Assembly: GCA_902363665.1 (NCBI GenBank)
Contig: CABJAW010000004.1
Span: 62,001-126,000 of the forward strand
Origin: Lachnospiraceae bacterium
Lineage (GTDB): Bacteria > Bacillota > Clostridia > Lachnospirales > Lachnospiraceae
Direction: 5' to 3'
Length of the DNA: 64,000 bases
This document shows, one piece after another, positions 1 to 8,887 of this stretch. The notes below the pieces were generated by a model. That model had not been told where the DNA came from and did not search any database. It was given only the letters and a program-made list of their open reading frames with translations. Both the position numbers and the translations under genes were made by a program. Each line of letters opens with the position of its first letter. Position 1 is the first letter of the stretch.

Positions 1-1
1 C

Positions 2-574
2 AATTCCATGATTGAGCAGCAGAAAAAAGCAGAGGGCGAAGCACTGATTTCAACGGTATTGTTTGACAATGTGAGTGAAGTCCTGCATGACCGTGTAAAT
101 GTAAAGGACATCGAACCGATGACCGACCGGGATTACACGGTTCGCGGATGCACGGCACTCTTAGATGCCATCGGCGGTGCGATTCATCACATTGGAAATG
201 TTCACAAGTACGCAAGGCAGGAGGATGTGCCGGAACATACCCTGTTTGTAATCACTACGGACGGAATGGAAAATGCCAGCCGCCGGTACAACAGCGAAAA
301 AGTGAAGCAGATGATCGAGCGTCAGAAAACAAAATACGGTTGGGAGTTTTTGTTCCTTGGTGCCAATATTGACGCGGTAGAGACTGCAAGCCAGTTCGGA
401 ATCGGTGCAGATCGTGCAGTCAACTATCAGTGCGACAGTGAAGGGACTGCGCTGAATTATGAGGTGGTCAGCGAAGCAATCAGCTCTGTAAGGTGCAGTG
501 CCCCGCTGAGCGCAGACTGGAAAAAGCGTATAGACGAGGACTACAAAAAGCGTGGAGGCCGCAAGCACAAGTAA
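2..574 (+). CDS. vWA-domain protein, 5' truncated by window edge
   Basis: The frame is open from base 2 (Asn-Ser-Met...), so the ATG at 8 is internal and the true start lies outside the window. The visible 190 residues look like the later two thirds of a von Willebrand factor A domain: a central strand (STVLFDNV), the YTVRGCTALLDAIG stretch whose Thr normally joins the metal (MIDAS) site, and the LFVITTDGMENAS strand-loop. The DxSxS half of the MIDAS must lie upstream. The protein ends in a basic tail (KKRGGRKHK). No signal or membrane segment is visible, so it is probably cytosolic. Such stand-alone vWA proteins are common in conjugative or accessory regions; its partner is unknown. Fold call is good, biological role is not. 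Confidence 0.75.
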   Translation, partial: NSMIEQQKKAEGEALISTVLFDNVSEVLHDRVNVKDIEPMTDRDYTVRGCTALLDAIGGAIHHIGNVHKYARQEDVPEHTLFVITTDGMENASRRYNSEKVKQMIERQKTKYGWEFLFLGANIDAVETASQFGIGADRAVNYQCDSEGTALNYEVVSEAISSVRCSAPLSADWKKRIDEDYKKRGGRKHK

Positions 575-582
575 ATGTTTTT

Positions 583-703
583 TGAACGCAGATAAGCATT
601 CCCCGCTTCAAGTGCGCGGAGCACTAAGCGGCGGGTGAGGGGGATGCTTATGTCAGTGGGAGTTGAAAGCTCCCACTGACAGATCGCGAAGCGACTGCGT
701 TCA
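583..703 (+). repeat. Intergenic multi-hairpin repeat, full cloverleaf-like copy
   Basis: An outer stem TGAACGCAG (583-591) pairs with CTGCGTTCA (695-703). Inside lie three hairpins: a long nested one (ATAAGCAT...ATGCTTAT with inner AGTGC-GCGGA-GCACT), a perfect 11-bp hairpin GTCAGTGGGAG/CTCCCACTGAC (652-680), and a small TCGC-GAA-GCGA. The first hairpin recurs at 19214 and 55320. This is the most complete copy of the window-wide family and could be a structured RNA or DNA element. Confidence 0.75.
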
Positions 704-705
704 TG

Positions 706-788
706 AAATATCATAAGGGGGAACCCGCTTGCGGGAGATTCCTTATGATCCTACAAGTAGCGAAGCGGATTGCGAATGTCCACTTTAC
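706..788 (+). repeat. Intergenic multi-hairpin repeat, right-hand module
   Basis: ATCATAAGG/CCTTATGAT stem enclosing CCCGC-TT-GCGGG, followed by the family's right end (ACAAGTAGCGAAGCGGAT, then TGCGAATGTCCACTTTAC). The same right end recurs at about 37905, 39950 and 60310. It directly follows the cloverleaf copy, so two modules are joined here. Confidence 0.7.
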
Positions 789-819
789 GCCGGGGTGATG
801 ATTCGCTCCGGCGTTTTCT

Positions 820-963
820 ATGGCAGGAACTGCCGTTAAAGCATCCGGAACGGGCGCAAGATGTCCGGTGGACGTCTGCTTTGCGCGAATCGGAGTGGAG
901 ACTTCCCCAACAAGCAGGGCTTTCGTGTTACGAAAGCCCTGCTTGCAGAAGAGCTGGTTCTGA
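820..963 (+). CDS. Small hypothetical ORF (47 aa)
   Basis: ATG GCA GGA ACT GCC ... TGA, starting MAGTAVKASGTGARCPVDVC. It encodes a small Cys-containing basic peptide with no recognised domain. No good ribosome binding site precedes it, and its 3' half contains a perfect 15-bp palindrome. It sits between a repeat module and a pglZ scrap, so it may be debris of an integrated element. Reported as possible only. Confidence 0.25.
   Translation: MAGTAVKASGTGARCPVDVCFARIGVETSPTSRAFVLRKPCLQKSWF
911..945. repeat. Perfect 15-bp inverted repeat
   Basis: CAAGCAGGGCTTTCG (911-925), loop TGTTA, CGAAAGCCCTGCTTG (931-945). There is no T-run after it, so a classical terminator is unlikely. It could be a recombination or protein-binding site, or the end of a lost mobile element, since the pglZ fragment begins 20 bp downstream. 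Confidence 0.7.
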
Positions 964-1194
964 TGTTGTCATAATCAGATTGACGCGCGCGGAGACAAGG
1001 CAAACACTGAGGATGAAGTGTTTCATGCGTGTGAGGAAGCCGTTCAGGAAATCATGGATTTGATTCATCGAATCTCCGTCAGCGGCAACACCTGTCATTT
1101 TATCGTCACTGCCGATCATGGCTTTATTTACAAGCGTGATAAGCTGACAGAAAGTGACAAGATTACCGGGAACGCTTTCATGTGGATTCTGTGA
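964..1194 (+). pseudogene. pglZ remnant (BREX phosphatase-type), about 76 codons
   Basis: A frame open from 964 to a TGA at 1192 reads CCHNQIDARGDK..., TEDEVFHACEEAVQEIMDL, and FIVTADHGFIYKRDKLTE. The HN-x-ID-x-x-GDK and TADHGF(I/L)Y motifs are typical of the alkaline-phosphatase-like core of PglZ proteins from BREX phage-defence systems (family knowledge). Full PglZ is roughly 800 residues or more; only the core motif region is left, with no start codon and no upstream or downstream domain. No other brx gene is present, so this is a relic of a deleted defence island. Confidence 0.75.
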
Positions 1195-1274
1195 CGGTCG
1201 CTAAAGATTTGCAGAACCTCCAGTTTATAGTATAGCGAAAAGTGTGTATGATAAATATCACTGATTGAATTTTT

Positions 1275-1302
1275 TACGCCTCGTTTTCGGGGCGTATTTT
1301 TT
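1275..1302 (+). terminator. Rho-independent terminator
   Basis: TACGCC, loop TCGTTTTCGG, GGCGTA, then a six-T run. It lies in gene-poor debris between the pglZ remnant and the broken sensor kinase and may belong to a lost gene. Confidence 0.6.
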
Positions 1303-1364
1303 ACCAGGCTGCCATTTTGCTGGATACCATTCGCGAGCTTCCGCCATATGTCTTAAAAAAATGA

Positions 1365-1394
1365 TGGCAGAATAATATGCCGCTGTGATATAAT
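1365..1394 (+). promoter_or_regulatory. Possible promoter of the sensor-kinase pseudogene
   Basis: TGGCAG at 1365-1370, 18-bp spacer, TATAAT at 1389-1394. The -10 is consensus, the -35 is weak. It lies about 140 bp before the broken kinase gene. Confidence 0.4.
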
Positions 1395-1537
1395 GCCTAA
1401 GGAAAGTATCGCATTCAGAGCAATAGTTTTTTACTTTTTTCGCGGTTCTTCAGGAATCCATAGTAACGGATTTTTCGAAAACCAGATGGAAGGATTTGTG
1501 ATGTGTAATAACCCGGTGATTTATGGAGAAAAGAACA

Positions 1538-3935
1538 ATGGATAAAAGTAGAAAAAAATCAGCCGCACTATGTGCAGGTATATTTGTGGTTTTAGGAATG
1601 TGGATGATATTATCAGTACATTGCCGGGCTGCTGAAATGAATAGTGATGAAAAACTTCCACAGGCGGTGGAGCAAGACGAATCAACACAACAAGAAACAA
1701 AAAAATCAGAAACGCAGACGACAGAACAGAAAATTATCCGTGTCGGTTCATTTGAGGATACCTTCGATTATGTCGATAAAAACGGTGTCAGGCGAGGATA
1801 TGGCTATGAACTCCTGCAGGCTCTGGCAGGTTATGCCGGATGGAAATTTGAGTATGTGAAATGTGACTGGTCGAATTGTTTTGATATGCTTGAAAATGGT
1901 GAGATTGACGTCATGGGCGATATCTCTTACACCGATGAACGTGCACAAAAGATGCTCTTTTCTGATGAGGCAATGGGTGAAATATATCCTTTATGCTGAT
2001 TTATCGAACATGGATATTGGGACGTCTGATTTCAGGTTTATGGACGGGAAGCGTGTAGGGGTGCTCATGGGCACAGAACCTGAAATCATGCTGACAGAAT
2101 GGGAAAACAGGAATGGCATACAGACAGAGCATATAAATGTATATAATAATGATGATGTCGAAAAGAAATTAGCGAATCATGAGATCGATGCTTTTGTATC
2201 GCTGGAGGAATCCATCTGGTCTGAACAGGGAATATCATCCGTTATCGCGATTGGTAAATCAGGCATATATTTTGCAATAAATAAAGTGCGCAGCGATATC
2301 AAGACGGAGCTGGACTTTGCTATGTGTCAGCTGGAACAGGACAGTCCTTTTTTTAAGGCAGATCTGTATAAGAAGTATTTTACGCTTGATTATAATCAGA
2401 GTCTTACGGGCGGAGAAAAATCATGGCTGAAAGAACATGGTGACATTCGGATAGGATTTTTGAGCAATGATCCGGCAATATTTTCCATGGACGAAGAGAC
2501 TGGAAAACTTACCGGTATGCCGTCTGACATGCTTACAAGTGCACTTGCGATCTATGACAGTACAGCAGATAAGGTAACATTTTCTGATTTTGTAAAAGAC
2601 AATCTGCCTGAGTTTTTGGTCGCGGCAGGATTTTTTACATTCAGCATAATTAGTATTATCCTCGCACTTTTACGAAAGGCAAGGAGAGCAGAAGCTGTCG
2701 CAAGGATTGCAGCAAATGACACACAAAAACTCAACGATAAGCTGGAAATCGCTCTGAAAAAAGCAGAGAATGCCAGTCTTTCAAAGACCTGTTTTCTTAA
2801 CAATATGTCACATGACATCCGCACGCCTATGAATGCAATTCTGGGCTATGCGCAGCTCATGGAGGATGAACTGAAAGAAAAAGAGCTGCCTGAAACTTTA
2901 GAACATCTGGAAAAACTGCAGCAGTCTGGAAATCTTCTTCTGTCAATCATAAATAATGTACTGGATATGGCCCGGATTGAGAGCGGAAAAATGGAGCTTG
3001 ATGAGAATTACTGCCGGATTGAAGATGTCTGGAAGTCTTTGTTGGCAGTATTTGATGGGAAAGCAGGAAAAAAGAATATTGCGCTTCATTACACGATGAA
3101 TGTAGAGCATGAACATGTATTGACAGATGTTACCAAGGTAAAAGAAATATTGGTCAATATCCTGAGCAATGCCATAAAATATACTCCAGCCGGCGGTTCT
3201 GTTATGGTAAACATAGATGAACTACTATGCGATGAGCCTGGATACATGATAGCGAGGACCAGGGTGAGTGATACCGGAATCGGTATGAGCCAGGATTATC
3301 TGACAAAGATTTTCGAAGCATTCACACGTGAGCAGAACACCACAAAGAGCAAAATCGCAGGAACCGGACTTGGGATGTCAATCGTCAGGAAATATGTTGA
3401 TCTGCTGGGAGGAAGAATAAATGTAGAGAGTGAACTTGGAAAAGGCAGCACCTTTACAGTTACATTAAAACACAGGATAGCGGATGAAAGCTATTATGCA
3501 AAAAAGCATATTGAAGAGCCTGGAACAGGAAGTGAAATTCTCGAAGGCAGGAATATCCTTTTGGCGGAGGATAATGATTTGAATGCAGAGATTGCAGAGG
3601 CAATACTTAAGCGTGCAGGCTTTAAGACAGAGCGCGTGGAGGATGGCATTCGGTGTGTAGGCAGGATAGAAAGGATGCCGGCAGGCACATATGATATGAT
3701 CCTCATGGATATCCAGATGCCTAAAATGGACGGTTATAAAGCAACACAGGCAATCAGGAGTTTACCAGATAAGGATAAGGCATGCATACCGATCATCGCA
3801 ATGACGGCAAATGCATTCGAAGAAGATAAGAGAGATGCTATTGCAGCCGGGATGAATGGTCATATCGCAAAACCAATCCAGGTTGATAACTTGCTGTCGA
3901 TATTATCAGAAATCATAAGGCAGCAGGAAAAGTAA
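1538..3935 (+). pseudogene. Hybrid sensor histidine kinase, frameshifted and internally deleted
   Basis: The start at 1538 has GGAG 9 nt upstream; an in-frame ATG at 1523 lacks one. The order is: signal peptide or membrane anchor (LCAGIFVVLGMWMILSVHC), a periplasmic-binding-protein-like (SBP_bac_3) sensor domain, a remnant of a second such domain, one membrane segment (near 2610-2675), a HisKA H-box (NMSHDIRTPMNAILGY), a HATPase (DTGIGM, GTGLGM) and a receiver domain (NILLAEDND, LMDIQMPKMDG). The first frame stops at 1999. The reading continues in another frame from about 1980 (KYILYADLSN), so a small indel lies near 1979-1982. The second sensor domain jumps from GFLSNDPAIFSMDEETGKLTG straight to its C-terminal end, suggesting an in-frame loss of roughly 130 residues. 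Kinase and receiver parts look intact, but the protein is unlikely to be made whole. Confidence 0.8.
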
Positions 3936-3956
3936 ATGAAAAGAGTAAGGGGAAAT

Positions 3957-5306
3957 ATGACCATGTCAAAAGATGAGTATTTGATTACTGATGCGCCGCT
4001 GAAAGCGCTGACGGTTTTTGCAATGCCGATGATTCTCGGCAGCTTTTTTCAGCAGGTATACAATATGGCTGACTCTATTATTGTCGGTCAGTTTGTGGGT
4101 TCTTCCGCACTGGCCGCTGTCGGTGCCTGTGCAGCCCTGACTAATGTTTTCATTTGTGTGGCATTGGGAGCCGGTGTCGGTGCAGGTGTGCTTGTGAGCC
4201 GCTATTTCGGAGCAAAAGAGTATGGCAAAATGAAAACTATTGTGTCTACATCACTGATCAGCTTTTTGCTTCTGAGCATCCTCCTTGGTGTCTTTGGCTT
4301 TTGCTTTTCCCATGCGATGATGAGCGGATTACAGACTCCTGCCGATATTCTGGAGGAAGCGGTACTGTACTTGCGGGTCTATTTTGTGGGATTTCCGTTT
4401 CTGTTTATGTATAACATTCTTTCCACCATGTTCACTTCCATCGGTGAATCAAAAATTCCGCTGGGGCTCTTGGTCTTCTCGTCTATTCTGAATATTTTTA
4501 TGGATCTTTGGATGGTGGCCGGTCTGGGGCTTGGCGTGTTCGGTGCGGCGCTTGCAACTTTGATTGCACAGGGCATTTCCGCTGTATTTTCACTTTTGAT
4601 TTTCTTTTATCGGATGCGGCGGTATAAGAGTACCTTTGCCTGGTTTGACGGGCAGGAGCTGCGCTCGATGCTTCGGATTGCTGTTCCATCGGTTCTCCAG
4701 CAGTCTACTGTGTCCATCGGTATGATGATCGTACAGGCGGTGGTAAATCCTTTCGGTACACAGGCACTTGCCGGGTATGCGGCAACAATGCGGGTGGAGA
4801 ATGTTTTTTCCCTGATTTTTGTGTCCATCGGTAACGCAGTTTCACCGTATGTTTCCCAGAACCTTGGCGCAAAAAAAAACCGGCGTATCAAAAAAGGTTA
4901 TCATGCTGCATTGGTGTTGGACGTGTGTTTTGCGGTGATTGCATTCCTTGTCATTGAAACGCTGCACACGCAGATTTCCTCACTGTTCCTTGGAAAAGAC
5001 GGAACAGCCCTGGCCTATCAGGTGTCCGGAGATTATATGAGATGGCTTGGTTACTTTTTTATCTTTATGGGAATTAAAATGGCGACCGATGGAGTTCTTC
5101 GCGGACTCGGAATCATGCGGCCATTCCTCATTGCCAACATGGTAAACCTTGCGATTCGTTTGTCTGTGGCGTTGATCTGTGCACCTCGTTTTGGCATTGA
5201 ATTTGTTTGGCTTGCCGTACCGGCAGGCTGGCTTGCCAACTTCTTGGTTTCCTATGCGGCACTCAGAAAATCCTGGCCGACTGAGAAAGTGGAGTCATCT
5301 CGATAA
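3957..5306 (+). CDS. MATE family multidrug/Na+ antiporter
   Basis: A membrane exporter of the MATE/DinF family with about 12 hydrophobic segments and two homologous halves (PMILGSFFQQVYNMADSIIVG near the N-terminus and IAVPSVLQQSTVSIGMMIVQ in the middle). Length of about 450 residues is normal. Possible starts are 3936 (directly after the kinase stop), 3957 (AAGGGG 4 nt upstream) and 3963 (MSKDEYLITDAPL, 10 nt). The family motif begins at YLITDAPLKAL, so the shorter ones fit well. It is adjacent to the broken kinase and probably once cotranscribed with it. Substrate cannot be told from sequence. Confidence 0.9.
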   Translation: MTMSKDEYLITDAPLKALTVFAMPMILGSFFQQVYNMADSIIVGQFVGSSALAAVGACAALTNVFICVALGAGVGAGVLVSRYFGAKEYGKMKTIVSTSLISFLLLSILLGVFGFCFSHAMMSGLQTPADILEEAVLYLRVYFVGFPFLFMYNILSTMFTSIGESKIPLGLLVFSSILNIFMDLWMVAGLGLGVFGAALATLIAQGISAVFSLLIFFYRMRRYKSTFAWFDGQELRSMLRIAVPSVLQQSTVSIGMMIVQAVVNPFGTQALAGYAATMRVENVFSLIFVSIGNAVSPYVSQNLGAKKNRRIKKGYHAALVLDVCFAVIAFLVIETLHTQISSLFLGKDGTALAYQVSGDYMRWLGYFFIFMGIKMATDGVLRGLGIMRPFLIANMVNLAIRLSVALICAPRFGIEFVWLAVPAGWLANFLVSYAALRKSWPTEKVESSR

Positions 5307-5409
5307 ATTTGGATGTAGCACGGATTGTCTTCTGATGGGCAGTGAACCAAAGAGAAAATCAAAAATGAATGTAAATAGCGCAAAGAGCAGTTCCAGAAGT
5401 GGGTTTAAA

Positions 5410-5438
5410 TTGACTTGGGTTGGTGATAAGTTTATAAT
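5410..5438 (+). promoter_or_regulatory. Promoter of esterase-like gene
   Basis: TTGACT (5410-5415), 17-bp spacer, TATAAT (5433-5438), about 140 bp before the gene at 5581. A short right-end piece of the intergenic repeat (5525-5545) lies in the leader. Confidence 0.75.
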
Positions 5439-5524
5439 ATGACCTAGATTATTATGTAAAAATTTCGCAAGCTGATTTTTGTAAAAAGGCAGAGGAATGT
5501 GAGATATAGTAAAAAAATCAGGGA

Positions 5525-5545
5525 TTTGGCAAATATCCGCTTTAC
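5525..5545 (+). repeat. Intergenic repeat, right-end fragment
   Basis: AAATATCCGCTTTAC matches the 3' end of the modular repeat (consensus GCGAATATCCGCTTT). Only one arm of the hairpin remains. A second scrap (GTGTCCGCTTTACG) lies at 6293-6308 and supplies the last codons of the preceding gene. Confidence 0.5.
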
Positions 5546-5580
5546 AAAAGTAGTATCGCCTTATAAGAACGGAGGTCGAG

Positions 5581-6309
5581 ATGAAGATATTTCGCTATGG
5601 AAATCCTTCTGCTTCTACGGTTCTGATTCAACCGATAGATGACCATGATCTGGGAGAGCTGAAAACAGAAATTAACGAGATCAGGAAACAGGTACAAATA
5701 GATTTTCAACTGATTGCGGTGAAAGTGGATGACTGGAATCACGATCTTTCACCGTGGAAAGCGCCTGCTGTCTTTGGAAAAGACGGTTTCGGAGATGGTG
5801 CAGAGGATATGCTGCGGTTTATCTTGGCACAATGTATGACTTGCAGCAAAACGTACTATATCGGAGGGTATTCCCTGGCGGGGTTATTTTCTCTGTGGGC
5901 AGCTTATCAGACAGACGTATTTGCAGGAATCGCGGCAGCTTCCCCCTCAATCTGGTTTCCGAATTTCCTGCAGTATATGAAGGAACAAGATGTCAGGGCA
6001 GATTCGGTCTATCTCAGTTTGGGAGACCGTGAGGAAAAGACCAGAAATCCGTTAATGGCAACAGTAGGTGACTGTATCCGGGAAGGCCATGAGCTGCTCC
6101 TTGGCAGAGGAATCCGTACGACCTTGGAGTGGAATCCGGGAAATCATTTTAAAGATGCCGGAATTCGGATGGCGAAGGGATTTGTCTGGTTAATGAAAAA
6201 TAATGCAGATTATGTAGAACTGGAGGTTTACGAAAATACGAAGAAAGGAGTGTCCACTCAAAAAAATACAAAAATGGCAGCGATTCTAGAGCGTGTCCGC
6301 TTTACGTAA
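5581..6309 (+). CDS. Alpha/beta-hydrolase, esterase-like
   Basis: 242 residues with a clear alpha/beta-hydrolase layout: nucleophile elbow GGYSLAG (Ser near residue 97), acid candidate in YLSLGDREEKTRNP, and His in NPGNHFKD. This resembles small esterase D/BroP-like serine hydrolases. No signal peptide, so cytosolic. RBS GGAGGTCGAG-ATG is ideal. The C-terminal 25 or so residues (ENTKKGVSTQKN...) look non-domain, and the last codons come from an intergenic-repeat scrap, so the stop may have been moved by repeat insertion. Substrate unknown. Confidence 0.75.
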   Translation: MKIFRYGNPSASTVLIQPIDDHDLGELKTEINEIRKQVQIDFQLIAVKVDDWNHDLSPWKAPAVFGKDGFGDGAEDMLRFILAQCMTCSKTYYIGGYSLAGLFSLWAAYQTDVFAGIAAASPSIWFPNFLQYMKEQDVRADSVYLSLGDREEKTRNPLMATVGDCIREGHELLLGRGIRTTLEWNPGNHFKDAGIRMAKGFVWLMKNNADYVELEVYENTKKGVSTQKNTKMAAILERVRFT

Positions 6310-6373
6310 AAATACCGGGTATTCCTGAACAGCAGGAGTATAGCCGGATTCATATTTTGAGTGGCAGAAAAAA

Positions 6374-6868
6374 ATGAGTTACGCAATTGTATTCAGCAGC
6401 AAGACAGGAAACACAAAATTGCTGGCAGAAACTATTTATAAGAATTTGAAGCAGGAGAACTGTTGCTATTTTGGGACACCTGATTTGGCAGCAATGGAAG
6501 CAGACATCCTTTATGTAGGATTCTGGACGGATAAGGGAACAGCAGATTCTGCAACAGTGGATTTTCTGAAGCAGATGCATGGAAAGAAAGTATTTTTATT
6601 TGGCACGGCGGGTTTTGGCGGCAGTGAGGAGTATTTTGCTAAAATTCTGAAAACAGTGAAGAAATCGCTGGATGACAGTAATACCATCATTGGCAGCTTT
6701 ATGTGCCAGGGGAAGATGCCGCTGTCCGTGCGCTGCAGGTATGAGAACATGAAAAAACAGCCGACTCATGCGATGCCAAATCTGGATGCGTTGATTGAAA
6801 ATTTTGATAAAGCGCTTTCTCATCCGGATGCAGAGGATTTGGAGCACCTGAAACAAGCGATAAAATAA
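6374..6868 (+). CDS. Flavodoxin-family protein (BilS-like)
   Basis: 164 residues opening with a flavodoxin FMN-phosphate loop (FSSKTGNTKLLAETI), then GFWTDKGTAD and LFGTAGFGGSEEYF, which wrap the isoalloxazine ring in this family. The pattern matches the short flavodoxins named BilS, which accompany the bilirubin reductase BilR in gut Firmicutes (family knowledge). No bilR is adjacent here, so BilS is a resemblance, not a proven role; it is probably a cytosolic electron-transfer flavoprotein. The ribosome binding site is weak. It follows the esterase gene by about 65 bp and may share its transcript. Confidence 0.75.
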   Translation: MSYAIVFSSKTGNTKLLAETIYKNLKQENCCYFGTPDLAAMEADILYVGFWTDKGTADSATVDFLKQMHGKKVFLFGTAGFGGSEEYFAKILKTVKKSLDDSNTIIGSFMCQGKMPLSVRCRYENMKKQPTHAMPNLDALIENFDKALSHPDAEDLEHLKQAIK

Positions 6869-6897
6869 GCGATAAAACAAGCAGAGAAATGGTTTAC

Positions 6898-6926
6898 TTG
6901 ACAAAGGTTTATTTTTCACATATAAT
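6898..6926 (+). promoter_or_regulatory. Consensus promoter of marR-MATE operon
   Basis: TTGACA (6898-6903), exactly 17 bp, TATAAT (6921-6926). This is the best promoter match in the window and drives the MarR gene starting at 7031. Confidence 0.9.
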
Positions 6927-6932
6927 TACCGA

Positions 6933-7018
6933 TGATAATTACTAAAAATAATTATTAAAGATAATTGTCAATAATAACCAATAATAATAATCAATAACAA
7001 TAATCAATAACAATCATA
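6933..7018 (+). promoter_or_regulatory. A/T-rich repeated operator-like leader
   Basis: Directly after the promoter come repeated units: AATAATTATT-like palindromic pieces (GATAATTACT, AATAATTATTAAAGATAATT) and two copies of AATCAATAACAAT. Tandem AT-rich palindromes over the start site are typical MarR autoregulation sites, so this is likely the binding region for the MarR protein encoded just downstream. Inference from position. Confidence 0.55.
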
Positions 7019-7030
7019 TGGAGGGAATCT

Positions 7031-7486
7031 ATGGATTCAGAACGAATCAAACGTATGTTGGATGCCTGTTATCAGGCAAAACGGATTCGGGATATGCTTC
7101 CACCGCTGCCACAGGGTGTTACTCCTGCGTATATTCACTATCTGGATACAATTCAGGCGTTGGAACGTCGGGGCATCTGTGTGAAGGTATCCGACATCAG
7201 TGATGCACTGGAGCTTCCAAGACCCGGAGTAACGAGAACGGTTAAAGAGATGGCAGCGAAAGGATATCTCAGAAAATATGCATCTGAGGAAGATGGACGT
7301 GTGACGTATATTTCGCTGACGGAAGCAGGATATCAGCTGTCTCAGAAATATGATGAGCAATTTTTTGCTGCACTTGCACCTTACATGGACGGTATTTCGG
7401 AGGAAGAGGCAGATGGTATGATTCGCACGATCGATAAGTTTTATCAGGTTATGCTGGAGAGGAGGAATTCCTTTGACGGGAGATAA
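7031..7486 (+). CDS. MarR family transcriptional regulator
   Basis: 151 residues with a winged-helix core: HYLDTIQALERRGICVKVSDISDALELPRPGVTR (in order, helices leading to the recognition helix) and the wing KYASEEDGRVTYISLTEAG with the typical D-x-R. RBS GGAGGG 5 nt before the ATG. The gene overlaps the following MATE exporter by 14 nt, a classic repressor-exporter pair. It probably represses its own operon through the AT-rich repeats at 6933-7018; the ligand is likely a MATE substrate. Confidence 0.9.
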   Translation: MDSERIKRMLDACYQAKRIRDMLPPLPQGVTPAYIHYLDTIQALERRGICVKVSDISDALELPRPGVTRTVKEMAAKGYLRKYASEEDGRVTYISLTEAGYQLSQKYDEQFFAALAPYMDGISEEEADGMIRTIDKFYQVMLERRNSFDGR

Positions 7487-8825
7487 AAGAGATTTTACGC
7501 AGGGAAATATTTTAAAAAAACTTGTATTTTTTATGCTTCCGATACTGGGAGCGCTTGTGCTTCAGGCGGCTTACGGAGCGGTTGATCTTTTGGTAGTAGG
7601 ACGCTTTGGATCTACCTCAGGACTGTCAGCAGTCTCAACCGGAAGTCAGGTTTTGAATCTGGTAACCTTTGTGGTGACGCAGCTTGCCATGGGTATTACG
7701 GTATTGATTGCAAGGTATCTTGGCGAGAAAAGACAAGAACAAATCGGTATGGTCCTTGGAGGTGCTGCAGTTGTATTTGCATTGATTTCGGCTGGTCTGT
7801 TTATCGTGATGGTCGGACTGGCAAGACCGATTTCAGTTTTAATGCAGGCACCTGAAGAGGCGGTAAATCTGACAGCAAGTTATGTGAGAATCTGCGGAAG
7901 CGGAATTTTTTTTATTGTGGCGTACAACCTGCTTGCAGCAGTTTTTCGAGGAATGGGAGACAGTAAATCGCCGCTTTTGTTTGTCCTCGTGGCCTGCGTT
8001 GTGAACATTATCGGAGATCTGGTGCTTGTGGCAGGACTGCATCTTGATGCGGCCGGAGCAGCGTTTGCAACCGTATTTGCACAGGCAGTCAGCGTAGTAT
8101 TTGCAGTTGTGATTCTGCTGAAAAAGGATATGCCGTTTAATATTCGGAAACAGGATTTCAGACTGAATGCACAATGCAGACGATTTCTGGCAATTGGAAT
8201 TCCTCTTGCACTGCAGGAGTTTTTGACCCAGCTTTCCTTTCTTGCGCTTTGTGCGTTTGTTAATCGGCTTGGACTGGAAGCTTCTTCTGGGTATGGCGTT
8301 GCCTGTAAAATCGTAAATTTTGCGATGCTGATTCCGAGTGCATTGATGCAGTCGATGGCATCATTTGTTGCGCAGAATGTGGGGGCCGGAAAGTTTAGAC
8401 GTGCGAAGCAGGCGATGTTTACAGGGATTGGCGTAGGGCTGGTGTTTGGCTGCCTTGTATTTGTACTGGTGCTTTTAAAGGGTGATGTGATGGCTGGATT
8501 TTTTTCGTCAGATGAAGCGGTGATCCAGAAAGGCTTTGCTTATCTGAAGGGATTTGCACCGGAAACGATTGCTACTGCGATTCTGTTCAGTATGGTAGGA
8601 TATTTTAATGGAAATAATAAGACGGTATGGGTTATGGCACAGGGATTGATTCAGACGCTTTTGGTGCGTCTGCCGTTTGCGTATGTGATGAGTATTCAGC
8701 CAAATGCGAGTCTGACAAAAATTGGTCTGGCAGCCCCAATATCAACAATGGTCGGAATTGTACTGAATGTCGGATTTTATGTCTATCTGAATCATAAAGA
8801 TCCTTTTCAGAGTGATTTGCAATAA
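7473..8825 (+). CDS. MATE family efflux transporter
   Basis: 450 residues, 12 hydrophobic segments, MATE halves starting at LVFFMLPILGALVLQAAYGAV and FLAIGIPLALQEFLTQLSFL. The TTG start at 7473 has GGAGG 8 nt upstream, inside the end of the MarR gene, so translation is coupled. It is distinct from the MATE at 3957. The linked MarR regulator suggests inducible drug or metabolite export. The substrate is not readable from sequence. Confidence 0.9.
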   Translation: MTGDKRDFTQGNILKKLVFFMLPILGALVLQAAYGAVDLLVVGRFGSTSGLSAVSTGSQVLNLVTFVVTQLAMGITVLIARYLGEKRQEQIGMVLGGAAVVFALISAGLFIVMVGLARPISVLMQAPEEAVNLTASYVRICGSGIFFIVAYNLLAAVFRGMGDSKSPLLFVLVACVVNIIGDLVLVAGLHLDAAGAAFATVFAQAVSVVFAVVILLKKDMPFNIRKQDFRLNAQCRRFLAIGIPLALQEFLTQLSFLALCAFVNRLGLEASSGYGVACKIVNFAMLIPSALMQSMASFVAQNVGAGKFRRAKQAMFTGIGVGLVFGCLVFVLVLLKGDVMAGFFSSDEAVIQKGFAYLKGFAPETIATAILFSMVGYFNGNNKTVWVMAQGLIQTLLVRLPFAYVMSIQPNASLTKIGLAAPISTMVGIVLNVGFYVYLNHKDPFQSDLQ

Positions 8826-8887
8826 AAATGTGGTAACTGTTTGGCACCAGCCTCTAAAATGCAAAGAAAAATGCCAGAGAAAATAGC

